The notes below the pieces were generated by a model. That model did not search any database, was not told the DNA's origin, and saw only the letters and a list, made by a program, of their open reading frames with translations. A program made the translations under genes and the position numbers. A stretch of DNA of 64,000 nt from Acorus gramineus (Eukaryota > Streptophyta > Magnoliopsida > Acorales > Acoraceae): the NCBI GenBank assembly GCA_030737835.1, contig CM060853.1, positions 7,221,819 to 7,285,818 of the forward strand. The letters are read 5' to 3'. Numbering within the stretch: position 1 is the first letter of the stretch; each line of letters opens with the position of its first letter. Shown piece by piece: positions 13,301 through 25,900 of the stretch.

Positions 13301-16300
13301 TAATGAGATTAATAAGTGTTTTTGGACTCCATTTGCCTTCCTTTTCTTTTTTCTTTTTCTTTTTTTTTCAATCCTAGAATACCCAAGTGATCACTGGTAG
13401 TAGAATACTGCTATATATCCTTGACCAGTATGAAAGCAATAATGAGAAATAAATTACCTCACGGCCAACAAATGGGGAAGTGTTGATAGAGAAAGCCATT
13501 TTCACAGTTGGCTCTTCCACCTTTATGGTTGGCAATGGCTTCCCTAAATTCTTATCAGCTATTGTCTCACCAATCTGCAACAGAAATTAAAAAAAAAAAA
13601 AAACTTATTTTGACAACATTCCTAACCAAGATGTGTTGTTGCCAAGAAAAACTAGATTTGGTTCAAGATCAATAAATACAAAATGATAGAGCACTGATAA
13701 AATTTCTTACCAGAACATCACTAATACCACAGACGGCACATATATCACCAGCCTCAACAGTGTCCACTGCAACTCTACTGAAGCTCTCGTAGACAAAAAG
13801 CTCGCTTATTTTAGCAAACCTGCATGAATCATCTGAAGTGCATACCTACACACATAAGAATATAACCATATCAATCATACAAAAATTTAATTTGTCAATG
13901 GAAGCAAAGTGATATGCTAATTCTTAGAGCTCGAGCCGAAGCGAACTCTCTTCTTAATTCCTCTTGTTAAACTAGCCATCTCTCTATTGACATTTTTCCA
14001 AAGCTTCCTCAAATAACTATAAATAACAAGATTCATCCCATCAAAATGGGGACACATCCCGAAGGAATTGGCTCCATCATAAGATTGACACGGTTTTACT
14101 ACCGACATGAAACTAAAATAAACATCAGTTCCTTTATTGAAGTGCATCCTAATTGATGCATTTATGTAATTTCTACATCCACTATACTGTTCCATAAAAA
14201 AAACGCCTATACTCACATATCCTTGCATATATTAATGATGACCAAACTAAACTCACCTTTACTTCCATGCCCTTTTGCAGAACCCCTGCATGCAGACGTC
14301 CAATCGCTATTCTCCCTTTGTGTTCTTCATACTCTGTACTCGTTACCTGTAAGATTGACAATCTTTTGATCATCATTTAAAGTTAATTTGAAGGCAGAAT
14401 AAGAGATATATACATTTAAAACTTAAATTTCCGTGTTAAACCATTGCTTCACATTGCATCTCACAGTCATTTCGCATTATATGAAGAAAATGAGGGTGTG
14501 TATTGAATGTTGACCAGCAACATTATATTCATGCTTGGAGAATCAGATGAAGTTCTAGTCATGTCCCAAGGGGATTCCAAGCCTTATCAGAATTTTTGAC
14601 TAATCAGAGTGTGGCAGTAACAACGAGCAAAAATGGCTAAGGTTATAAATTGTTGGCAATTTTTCATTTTCTTGATTTTTTTATATTAATTCTTTTTTTT
14701 TTGACAAACTGGTAGGAGCAGCTGTCACCAAATTTCTATTAACTCTTTGGGTACAGTCCATAAAGAAAACAGGAAATAATAAATAAAACATGAAAAGAAA
14801 TGGAAATTTGATACCACAGTAGATGAGGTTTCCAAATTACACAGTAGTATCCTTTTCCCTGACACAGCTCAAAACTTACACTCCAACAGCTATGTAGTCT
14901 CCCTCAAAAAACCCGGCAGATGTCCCTCCACAATGCCTAGCCCAGTCTGATAAGACTTACATACCTTTTCCTGATGTTCTCAACATAGGGAGTCACCCCC
15001 TTGAAAGCCACCTCATTTCTACACAGCCAAATCAACCAACATGCAGCAGGCATCAGGCTCTGTGACACCATAGTTTCTTCATGGGGTTATGAAATCTATC
15101 AATAAAAAAAATGGTGACGGAGAAATATGGTGCTTTTCTGGAAAAATAGGAAAACTGCATCACTTGTTTTTCTCTTCTGATTTCCCTTGATTCCTTTCAT
15201 TCTGTTTTCAGTTATTTTGGTTCCAATCTATTCACTAATACTTGGCATCCATCATAACCAATGGACTGAAGCTGCACGTAGGATGTCCTTTAATCCAGCA
15301 CATTTCCATTTCACACCAAGAAAAGTTCATTTTTATTTGATAATGGCGAAGGCAGGAGACAAATTTGATATTCTCCAATGTATGATATCAAGGTGAGCCA
15401 AGAAGCAAAACTACAGAGTGCTGGGCAGTAAAAGAATGTGCCGAATAAAAAACATATATAATTGTTAACTTCAAATATTTTTAACGACAATATAACAGAA
15501 CTGATTTACAAGTTAAAGAACAACTTACAAGCATCTGCATTGCACCATCTTTGTCAATGGTGGGTTCTGGTATGCATCTGATAATGGCCTCAAAAAGTGG
15601 TCCAAGATCGTCTGCAAGATTATCTGGGGATAGTCCAGCCTTTCCTTTGATGCCACTAGCATATATCACTTGAAAATCACACTGCAGGAAATGAGTGTGA
15701 TTTTAAACTATTGTTCTTTTGGAGAGATAATCAGTTGTAATCAATAATAAAACATGCAAATTTATAAATCAAATATGACAAAATCAATATCTAATCATAA
15801 TGCCATAAAATATGTTACGGCATTGATTATTACGGTTTCTTTCATAACAAAAAAAAAAAATTCAGTGAATTTCATAATTTGACAGAAGAACCAGACTACT
15901 AAATTATGTTGACTAAGTTTAGTTTAGCATAATTCAAGTCTCCAAATGAGTATTCAATATCACAGTTAATATGACATGCATCTTTTGTTAGTATGTCAGT
16001 CTATATAATATATGATAAAGCTGAATAGCTGATAAGATATATACCTGCTCATCAGTTGCATTTAATTCAATAAATAGTTCAAAAGTAGAATTGATCACAA
16101 ATTCTGGACGGGCAGGTGGTCTGTCAATCTTATTCACAACGACTACAACAGCATGCCCAAATTCTAGAGCTTTCTTCAGAACAAATCTTGTTTGAGGCAT
16201 TGGGCCTTCTACAGAATCTACCTGCAAATAAGAGAATCAAAACATAAACGCGTATAATATCACTAGCATATTGAGTATTCATATATGTGCAGTTCAAGTG

Positions 16301-19300
16301 TTCAACATTTATTGAACATGTTCCCAAAGTATGAAAAGCACCTGAAAGAAGGAAAAAGCTTGGCATGTTCATTTACCATTCACCTAGATAAAATAGGCCT
16401 ATAAATTAGCTAATCCAAATATTCCCATACAAAATGGCCTGTAAAGTCAGTGATTGTTGCTTGACTAACAATCATAACTATCATTATGTGTGCTCAGATA
16501 TATATTTCTCAACATGCAGGCTCGAGTTCCACCATTGAAAGTTACATCTCCTAGAATCATGAACATAAAGCAATTTTGTATACACTTAGTATGACCACAA
16601 AAAGATTTCTAGGTTTCTCCTTCAAGTTGATATGTTTGTCAATTCCTAATGAGAGTCAATGATAACTGAAGCTTCTATCAACTATTGCAAGTTTTATCTG
16701 TAAGTAAGGTCTTAATGTCCTCCTCCATGTTGGAGTTTGCCAGTATTATTTGACATGAATGCCGGTGGTGTGCTCCCACTTTTTCTCAAAGATAAAATAA
16801 AAATAAAAATAAAAAGTAAAATAAAAAATCAGGATTGTCAAGGTCTTGTAACATGGTCAACAGAAGGACAATAACAAAATTTAAAATGACAGGACTCACA
16901 ACTAAATAACAGAGTATCGAAGATGCAAAATGAAACTACTCCCACGATGTGGAATGAATGGATTTCAAGAAAGCTAAAAAGGTTATCCAGTGCATTACCA
17001 CTAGAAGAACACCTTCAACCATGTTAAGGACACGTTCAACTTCACCACCAAAGTCTGAGTGACCTGGAGTATCGATGATATTTATTTTGGTATCTTTGTA
17101 AAAAATAGATGTGTTTTTACTGAGAATAGTAATTCCTCTTTCCCTCTCTAGATCATTGGAGTCCATAATCCTTTCCTGTACAAATTGATTATCCCGAAAA
17201 ACCTGCAGAAAGTATCCCAGAAACCATTAAACTTAGCAAGTTTGCATATACATATTTAACTGGCTGGCTTAGCATACAATAATGCACAATGAGAGAAATA
17301 TGAAGCCAAGTTGAGCACAAAAATTTGTTATGAACTAAAATAGAGGAATCAAATCAGGAAGAAACAAAATTTTCCAAGAAACTAATTTATAATCTTAAAA
17401 TATGCATGACATACCACACAAGTGACCTTTATGTTTTCAAATGAGCATACGAGCATTCAACGCATATCTATTAGCATATGACAAATTGGTAACAAACAAA
17501 ATGCTGTCATATTAGGCCATAAGAGAATGCCCCAAAACTGGTGATGTCAAATAAAATAAAACTGATGAAACAATTATAAAAGGATGTCATAAATGGTGTC
17601 CTCAGGGTCTTATAATTGATTTATGAAAGGCCCAATCTGAGGATAGTAGTTAAATCAGATGTGAAAATGTTTTTCAGAATCTTCTTTTAGCATGCCAGAT
17701 ACACTAATGAGTGAACAATTATGATAATTAAGACAGTCAATATTATTTGGGAACCGCCATATGATGATATTTCACTCAAGTATTAAACAATACAAGGAAC
17801 CATGAATTGCTTTTTTCCAGGGCTTATGAGAAAATTGTCTAATTCTTTAATTATTAAGCTGGTGAAGTGGGTACTCACAGCATCAATTACTTCTTCCTAT
17901 GCAAGAGTGGCGATGAATAACTTTTATACAACTTAGAAGACAAACGGATAGAATTTCCTCTGTCTCTATCATTTCAAAGGAGGGTAGGGTTAAACTTCCC
18001 TGGTTAACTTGCAATCACAATAAAAGGAGAGACAGGCTGTAAATAAACAGACCAGATACAACAAGAGTATGACCTCAAGTGGGAGAATTTTTTTTGTAAG
18101 CAAATAAATTAATAAGAAAAATGCCAACGGATGTTAGAAAAATACACTAGCTGCGTCGCATTCATGGTCATAAAAACATGCATTTATACCAATTTCATAT
18201 AACATTATTTCACTGAGAAAAGTTAGAATCACCATAATTTACTAGAGGTTTGATAAAAAAAAAAAAAACTTATCCGATAAGAAAGAATAACTATTTGAAA
18301 AAAAGTTTTACGCTACCTTTGCTTGTCTTAACATTGCATCCACCAAAGTAGTTTTCCCATGATCTACATGAGCGACAATTGCTATATTTCGTACATCTCT
18401 TCTGGTCCTTAACTGAGCTTTCCTCCCTGCTTTCAAAGAAACTTGGTCACAATCACTGACTGGAAGAAAAAAATAAAAGAAATGCCAAAAAATATGCACA
18501 AAAGAGGATATAAAAAATTCATAGGGCTATATCAAAGTTACAAGTTGTAAAAAAGATTTCATGTGATATAAAAAGAGCTCATATTTCAACCCACCAAATA
18601 AAGATCTCATATTGAAACTCTAAGGGCATGCTTAAAAATTGTGTTTCATTTTATCTTACTGTGTGATTTGGGAAACAAAAAACTCAAAGGTTAACATATT
18701 TGGGGACAAATAATGATAAAAAAAGAATCAATAATTTTTAATTTGTGATGTATCTATGAAACATTTCTGTTTCTTATTCACTTTTAATTACAGCTCGCAA
18801 GCACACAAAAGTTGGTCCTTCATCCTCACAATTGCATGTAAAATTTCATTGAGCCATTGCCTCAACCTTCAACAGGATGGTTTAGAGCTTACTTCAGAGA
18901 GACATGACCTATCATCCGTTGGTTCAAGATTCACAACTGATTTTGCTTCACTTGGTGGTTCGGTCTTTCCGAAATTCCATATGAAAAAATAAGCCATTGT
19001 TATCATAGTTATGAATTAAACTTTCTTGAGCGAATTCCTACATTAAGGGTTGGTTTGATAACTCTGTCCCAGAAAGATAATTCATCCTTCTCAGGAATCC
19101 AGTTTTGATAGATTCCATTAAAGGAGAAATTTAACCTGGAATGTTCAGCAATGAACACAGGAATGCAGGATTTCAAACACAAATTGGGTGCTCCAGTAGA
19201 TTGATAATAAGAATGAACACTGAACGAGCCCTAAGTTCCTCTTATGATACCAAATCCTTCCATATGTCAAATTCTCTTGTCAGGAAATCCAAAATTTGGA

Positions 19301-19895
19301 TGAGTTAAACATTTTGGCAGTTGGCACCTCAATCAATCCACTAGACTACATACATAACCTTCGAAAGACATCCATTGTCAATGGAAAACCTCTTACACAA
19401 AAGAAACAACGACGATACTGATATATCAGAACCAAATGCATCCCCTCCGCAAAACCCCATAATATTTTTCACTGATTAGACACAAATGAAATTCTCGCTT
19501 TTCTATATATATATATAAGTATATAACCAAAGACATCATTTTCAACCACTTTAATCTGTGTTTGCGTGATGGAATCACAATATACAATGAAAAGATTATA
19601 ACAAACACATCAAAATTCAATTTTTTTTCACAATATCAATCCAGCAAAAAAAACAACGATAGGTACCAGACTCCGCGTCCGTCGCCGCTGCCGCCGCGGC
19701 CTCGGCAGCCGAAGATACCGAACACCTGACCCCCACACACGGGCTAGGTCGAGAGCAGAGACTTCCCCGGTCGGTCCCGACCGTCGGACGCGCCGAGAGT
19801 GAGTTGTTGGGGAAGACCTTGTTAGGGTTCCTCCGTGTCTGGATGGGCGGGATGAAGAGCTTGACGGGGCTGCAGAATCCGATCGCCATCTCCAT
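10342..19895 (-). CDS. TypA: Plastid TypA/BipA translation GTPase (SVR3 type)
   Basis: Fourteen exons give 690 residues with correct phase throughout: 19895-19667, 18459-18317, 17202-16999, 16221-16045, 15681-15529, 14346-14257, 13845-13711, 13574-13458, 12410-12259, 12175-12091, 11888-11797, 11316-11151, 11059-10864, 10475-10342. A Ser/Arg/Pro-rich, Ala-rich N-terminus (about 75 residues) looks like a transit peptide. The GTPase domain shows P-loop AHVDHGKT (106-113), switch region RERGIT, DTPGH (168-172) and NKID (222-225). The later exons carry the EF-G-like and TypA-specific C-terminal regions ([35 protein letters not shown]). Family knowledge: a ribosome-associated GTPase; the Arabidopsis plastid form is SVR3, involved in plastid gene expression and cold tolerance. 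I use the Met of MEMAIG; an in-frame ATG at 19985 would add 30 residues. The exon 11/12 joint gives DMQAGSEGT, one residue shorter than the form I recall from relatives. Confidence 0.95.
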
Positions 19896-20030
19896 CTCTC
19901 TCTCTCTGTCTCTCACGCGAATCCTTCTCGACCTGATCGAGGAAGGGAGGGAGAGATGGAGTTCACAGAGAAGGGGATTTGGCAAGTGTGGCTGTGAAAA
20001 GGAGGGAAATTTATGAGGCAGAGATAGGGA

Positions 20031-20042
20031 CCTATTTATATT
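20031..20042 (-). promoter_or_regulatory. TATA box of the TypA gene
   Basis: On the minus strand this reads AATATAAATAGG, a strong plant TATA box. A start site 25-35 bp downstream would fall near 20000-20010. That is only about 15-25 bp before the ATG at 19985 and favours the Met at 19895 as the main start. Confidence 0.6.
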
Positions 20043-20220
20043 GTTTGCGGGGGAGGATCATAGTGGGTCGGGTCATCCGGTTTAACCTAACCCGACCCGT
20101 TAAACTCTATTGTGGCAGATATGGGTTGGGTGCCTCTTTCCCCCCTGCACACTCAGACTCAAAGCTAATTTGGCAAGGGGGTTAATGGTGGGGATAAGTG
20201 AAGGACATGACAATTTATCT

Positions 20221-20651
20221 TAGAGCTGTAACTTGGGTCCGGTTGAACCCGATTTTTATATGGGTTGGATTGGTCAAATCGGGTTCGGGTTCGGATTCAG
20301 ATTGGCCAATTCGGATTGATTCACAAATCGGGTTGGGTTCGGGTTGGCCTCACTCACAACCCGACCCAACCTGAACCCGTAAATTAATAGTTAAAAAAGA
20401 GATAATGGTCGTTCATTTTGTAGCTCCTAATCTAGACCGTTTAAATTTTAGATAAACCTAACTAATCTTACGGGTTGATTTATTTAATTTGCACATTATG
20501 TTTAAAAATCGGGTTGGGTCGGGTTGGGTTCGGGTTAGTCCAATTCGGGTTGAAAATCGGGTTGGATCGGATTAAGGTTGAGTAGTTTAGAATTCGGGTC
20601 AAGTTTGGGTTGGGATCAACTCGAACCCAACCCGATCGAGTTGCAGCCCTA
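20221..20651. mobile_element. hAT-type MITE with exact 8-bp target duplication
   Basis: The 431-bp element starts TAGAGCTGTAACTTGG and ends with the complement of TAGGGCTGCAACTCG. It is flanked by identical 8-mers ATTTATCT (20213-20220 and 20652-20659). The interior is dense in CGGGTT/GGGTCGGG subterminal motifs in both orientations, as in many non-autonomous plant hAT elements. There is no coding capacity. It lies about 180 bp upstream of the TypA TATA box. Confidence 0.88.
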
Positions 20652-20900
20652 ATTTATCTTATTTGGTATAAAAAATAGTCAGGATAAAAAATAGATAGTT
20701 ATCTTGATTTTAAAATAAAAATAGGGATTTTTTTGTTACACTAACATTTATCATCACCTTTTTATCTCAATTCTGATGTACGTGAATATGAACAAAGTTA
20801 ATAGTCTTTCTATCCTTTAATATTAGGACTCAAAATCTTAACTTCTTGTCAAATCAATCCTCTAAGTTTTTGTACACCCAATCCAAATAAGATCAAGTCT

Positions 20901-21026
20901 TATACGGGGATTGCGGTGCTGAACCAGCTGAATATGCTAGTCGAGCCCAAAGTTGTGGCTGCGACGGTCCCATACTCGGAGACTGTCGTGTCCATCCATG
21001 CTTGTTTGAGTGTTTTTTGCCCTTGA
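20901..21026 (+). pseudogene. Coding-like fragment of unknown origin
   Basis: Forty-one sense codons and a stop read with unusually even, GC-richer codon use than the surrounding AT-rich DNA (residues include GIAVLNQLNMLVEPKVVA and YSETVVSIHACLS). No start codon, acceptor or neighbouring exon could be found. It may be a captured or decayed exon. I do not recognise the family. Confidence 0.3.
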
Positions 21027-21179
21027 TGGGTCTGGTTGATTTTCAAGAGAGTCAGTAAGTTCAGATTTATTTCATGTACAAAGTGTTTTAGTCTTTTATG
21101 TGTTTCAATGAATTTGTTCTATATATATATGGTTCAGTGTTGTACTACATTTATGATCAGTATGCATGTATCAATAAAG

Positions 21180-21600
21180 GCCTTGCCTTGTCGACGTAAT
21201 ACATGCAGGTCGACACTATCATTGTCAAACAGCCCAGATGCATGTGTGCTTTTAACACAGACACTATCAAGCTGATTTCTTGACAGCATGTTTGTCGAAC
21301 CAGAAGTAGAACATCCGGTTCCTCTCCTTTTCCACCTCGACAAAGTTGGTGTCGATCAATTGGAACACCGTCGACAGACTGACTATCAACACTCCCAGGA
21401 AATTAAAAGACATGCATGGTTGGCCTGTCGACAAAGTACAAACAGTCTATCAAACATCGATCTCGACCAATTTCTTGTCGAACCAATTGCAAAACCTCTG
21501 GAATCCTTTGTGTGCGCACTTTGACAGCCAGGTTGTCGACCAAACCGAAAGTTATCGACCAAGTTATTGTCAAACCAGTCCCAGAATCTCCAGATTCCTC
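21180..21600. repeat. GTCGA-rich block
   Basis: The motif GTCGA(C/A) and variants such as TTGTCGAACCA, CCTGTCGAC and GTTGTCGACCA recur more than ten times in about 420 bp, unlike the flanks. It may be part of a retrotransposon LTR, but I could not find paired ends or a duplication. Confidence 0.45.
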
Positions 21601-22925
21601 TCTATGTCCACTCGCCGTCGGCGAACCCCACCTCCTCTCCTCCTCTTGCATGCGCAAGAAGGAAGAGTGCAAGAGAAAAATAGAGGTGCAAATAGAAGTA
21701 CCCTTATGAGTTTACTTAACCCATTCTCCCTTCCTTGACTCCTTGTATTTAGCTCTCTACTATCATTAAGCTTGTGTCAATGGATCAAACAAGAATTAGA
21801 TTAATTGTTATCCATATCTTAATTTAAATTAATTTTTGAATTTGGATATTTTGGACTCAAACTTGATATGAATAGGTTATTTTTAAAATTCATTTAAAAT
21901 CATAACTTTTTTCAAATAAGACAAACACAAAAACAATATTTCCCCAAATTGAGAAACGAATAACAACCGAATAAAAAAAAAACATTATATAACTATTCTA
22001 ATTTAGATAAGCTATCTGCGAATCAAACAGTTTCAAACTATTCCAATTTTCATTCATCATAAGAACACATAAATCTATTCATCACATAATACAAAACACA
22101 TGATTTTTATTCATCACGTGACACTGAAACAACTCTAGTTAATTGTATGGAAAATGTTTTCGTTTCAGTGTCGGCTCTTTTATTAAACAACTTAGACAAT
22201 TGCATAAGGTCCCTAAATGCACAAAGACCCCTAATTTTTTTTATATTTATAAATAGGTTCAAATATTGACCAATAATAATTTAATACATTGCAAAAAAAT
22301 ATTTTTTTTAAAAAAATTAATAGTCATTTTGATATGGTTAAAAAATAACCAATAAAAAATTGACAACATTTTATGATATCTAAAAAATAGCAAAAAAAAA
22401 AAATTTATAATCTTTTCGATCTCTCTTCTTTTCAATCTTTCTTCTTTATTTCAAAAATACTCTTCTTCTCATTTTATTTATTCTTTATATAAAAAATTCT
22501 CTTTGGACTTTGTTTGCTGTAAACACGAAAAAAATTATACAGTATGAACTTGTTCCTTGTTGTTTGCTTCAAGCCTAATAACATATCGCGTCGGTCGGTT
22601 TCGTTTGCATACATTTTTATTTATTTATTTTTAAATGACATACTTCAATAGTTAGTGCAGTGACTAACTAGATATATTAAGCTGTAAAAATAAATGAAGA
22701 GTAACAATTCTCTCATTGGAGTGGCCATAGAACAGATAATTTACCAAGACTCCTCGTTTGAGTGCCAAATTGTAAGTTCATCCTTTAGAAACGCAAACAA
22801 TTTATAATCAACCCATCAAAAGAATTTACATAAACAAGAGGTCCCTATAAGGCCAGGCTTTAAGTAAATGACAGAACTACCCTTGCCTCTCCGAAGTCGC
22901 CGAAAACAGGAGTGCTTTCAAAACC

Positions 22926-22934
22926 TATATAAAT
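22926..22934 (+). promoter_or_regulatory. TATA box of the 760-residue protein gene
   Basis: TATATAAAT lies 54 bp upstream of the ATG at 22980. The implied start site falls at the beginning of the GA repeat, giving a very short leader. Confidence 0.6.
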
Positions 22935-22945
22935 CCTCTCCACAT

Positions 22946-22949
<4 letters not shown>

Positions 22950-22979
<30 letters not shown>
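22950..22979 (+). repeat. (GA)n tract in the 5' leader
   Basis: An uninterrupted GA repeat of about 15 units runs directly into the ATG (GAGAGATGG). It is variable-length sequence in the position of the 5' UTR. Confidence 0.85.
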
Positions 22980-22984
<5 letters not shown>

Positions 22985-25900
22985 AGGATCAGAGAATCAG
23001 AACCGTTGGATCGCCTTCACGAGCTGGACCGTCGCCGTCGGATCCCTGCACGGATCCATATCCGTCGACTCCTCCATCGACGACGGCGATGAAGAAGACG
23101 TGGTCGTCTCGCCAACCTCTTCACAGGGCCTGATCCTCTCGAGGCCCCCTCCGGAGTTCGATCCCGTCCCTTGCGAGATCACGAGTGAGTCCTTCCTCCC
23201 CCCCTTAAAAAAAAAAAATCCCCAATTTTTAGGGTTTCTTTAAAAAGGTGACGATTTGAATGACCTTTTTAGGGTTTATTATTTGAAAGATGAGATTTTG
23301 ATATCGTCACCCCCAGTGATCCTGTTATAACCCACGTTTAGGATGGCATTCGAAATTTGAAATCGGGTTCAAAATTCTAATTCGAAATTCTAATCTTTGC
23401 AAAATTTGATTACCTGTTCAATTGAACCGTTTGGTTTGTTTTTTTTAAAACCAGATGGTCCAGTACTGGTTGTGTTGGATCGACTGGTTTGTTTTAAAAA
23501 CTATGATTTTGGAGAATTGGGACATTTTTTTTTATGAAGAAAAGTTGGAGTTTACCACAATTCTGTTAATGTGTTAATTTATATAAAAAAAATGCAGACC
23601 CAACAAAAATGAAAAGAAAAGAAAGGAAAAGAAATTAAATACCATCCCTTACTGGACACATACTCCAGTCCTTGGCAAGTCTTACAATAAACTGTCACAT
23701 ATTTTAAAAGTAGAGGGAAGCACACTAGAAGAAGATCTTCTTTTGTGCAAGCCAAATGTCCCAACCCATCATTGTTTAAGAAGTCTTTGCAGTCACACTG
23801 GTCACGCGTTTTCTTCGTCTTCCCTATTTCCCGAAGCTGCTCCTTGGAGTTAAAGTTCTCAAAATGATTGTAAAATTGGTTTATAGTATTCTGTTGATCT
23901 CAGCGTTACATGATTTCACAATTTGATGCTTGGGGTTTAAGATTAGGGTTTAGGAATATATGATTTGCAATTAAATTGTGATGCTTTGAAAGCCACACAT
24001 AATCACACTGCCCATCTTATTCGTCAAAAAAAAGTTTTGTCTGATCTGATTTTTTTTTTTTTTAAAGAAAATTATTTTCAGAAGTGGGATCGATCAGATT
24101 TTTTTTAAAAAAATCAGATATTTGTTCCTGAGAGATTCTTGAAAATGATCATGTTCATTACCTCAGCTCTTTTTTCGGTTCCCTATATCATGTAGGAATA
24201 ATCTGCAATCACATAGTTGTTTTATTGAATTATAGTTAATTTGGTTTTGGATTCTTGTTATTATTCCAAGAGAAGATTCATGTATGTTTGACTACCAATG
24301 GTAAAATTAATTCAAATTCTAAGAGTGGTTGCTTTCCAATTGTTTGAAAGTGGCTCTGTAGCTGACCGCAGTGATTGGGACAAGTCTTGATGTTTATGAT
24401 TATGCTTATGACCAAACATGGATTTTGAAAATCTATTCAGTGAGGCACACATTTCTGAGCTCTTTTGACCTCTCCTTGGGAAAGAGGTATCTAACTTTTT
24501 CAAACAACAGTCAATTTCAGGAAAAAATGTGAAGTTCTCAGGGTTTATGTCCGAAGCACAGCTCGAGTCTATGAAATATATTATGCAGCTGAAAATCAGG
24601 GCACAAATGAGTATCTTTGCACTGTACGGTGTGGGGCTGCTGCGGTGGCAGATGCTGCGAGTTCCACATCGTGTGCAGGAGAAGCCAGTGGACTTGTGGA
24701 GGCACAAGAAAAGATGGTTAAGAATGCTAGCACCCATAGTGGCGATGAAGATGGGTGGGTAGAAGTGAAGGTCCCTGACTGTACTCAGCAAGAAATTGGA
24801 ACCAAATCTTCATTGAAGATATTTGATGGGTTCATTGGAAAAAACGTTCCGGTACTCACTACTCATGCTTTCTTCTAATTGTTCTTCAAAGTATTACTAA
24901 TTTTATGCACGTACTGAAGCACGTGGCATACAATGAATAAAGAATATGAAAGAATATGTGCAGTAGATACATCATCCAGTTGAATATATATTGTGCACCA
25001 CCAAAAAGGGGAGCATGCAGAAATAAAAAAACTGAAAGGGAATATGAAATAATGCAATATAACATCATATACCAAAATCATTTATGAATATAATTATTTC
25101 TACAAAACATGTTCTAAAAAAAAAAAAAATAGTATATCTCACTATATATTAATACAAACATTGAAAGAACATCCAAACGAATGATATCGTTGGATAATGA
25201 ATTTTGCACTCCTTTTTAATATATAAGGTAATATAGATAAGGTGAATATATGGTTACGAGTCATTGATCAATTGTGGGAGAGTGAAATTGGAACATGAAA
25301 TTTGAACTCTTTCCCTTTAATATATAAGCATAGTTATTTCTTTTATGTTTATGTGAGTGTTGATTACAATATGCAGGTGTATTACGAGGCAACGGCAGAT
25401 ATAAGTGATGCAACCCCTTGTTTCTCCCTTACTCTTCGCTTGCTTTCCCTCCAAGTGAAAGAATTTGTCCATGTAGAGGAGATTTACATTTATGCTGATC
25501 CAGTTGAAGTTGAAGCCACCGAAACAGGTTGTCAGCGAGGTTCAATGGGAAGTTTGGAAGCTAGTCCTCTATTATCGATGCTTGTTCCAAGTCTTCTGCA
25601 ACTATCCAAGGCAGGGGTTGGGAGAACACAACGCACAAATGTTTCTGATGATGATAAGGAACACAAATCTCAAGATGGCATCGGAAATGCAACTGAGACA
25701 ATGAAAAGCATCGGAGATGCAAAGTCAGCATTACAAGTAAAGGACTTCCCCATCAGAGAAGATGAAATGAAACAAGAGACGCAGAAACCAACAGAGGCTA
25801 GAGATCACAACAGCCACTTGGATTCTAGCCATCAGATCCCTCCTCCAAAGCAAGTTCCAGAAATATCTCACAATAAAGTTCTGGTGGAACTGGTTTGCCG

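Larger units (their letters stand above)
20043..22925. other. Intergenic DNA between divergent genes
   Basis: This 2.9-kb region separates the TypA promoter from the promoter of the 760-residue protein gene. It holds a hAT MITE (20221-20651), a coding-like fragment (20901-21026) and a GTCGA-rich block (about 21180-21600). The rest is AT-rich with no recognised gene. Confidence 0.6.

Noticed and set aside
19044..19234. Possible small MITE in TypA intron 1
   Set aside because: The ends TAAGGGTTGGTTTGATAA and the complement TTAGGGCTCGTTCAGTG are only weakly alike, and the flanks CCTACATT and GTTCCTCT show no duplication.
21346..21738. 130-residue plus-strand ORF and overlapping ORFs
   Set aside because: All frames across the GTCGA-rich block are open by composition; none shows a recognisable domain.
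24312..24791. 159-residue minus-strand ORF
   Set aside because: It overlaps exon 2 of the 760-residue protein gene in antisense; the plus-strand frame continues in phase from exon 1 and into exon 3.
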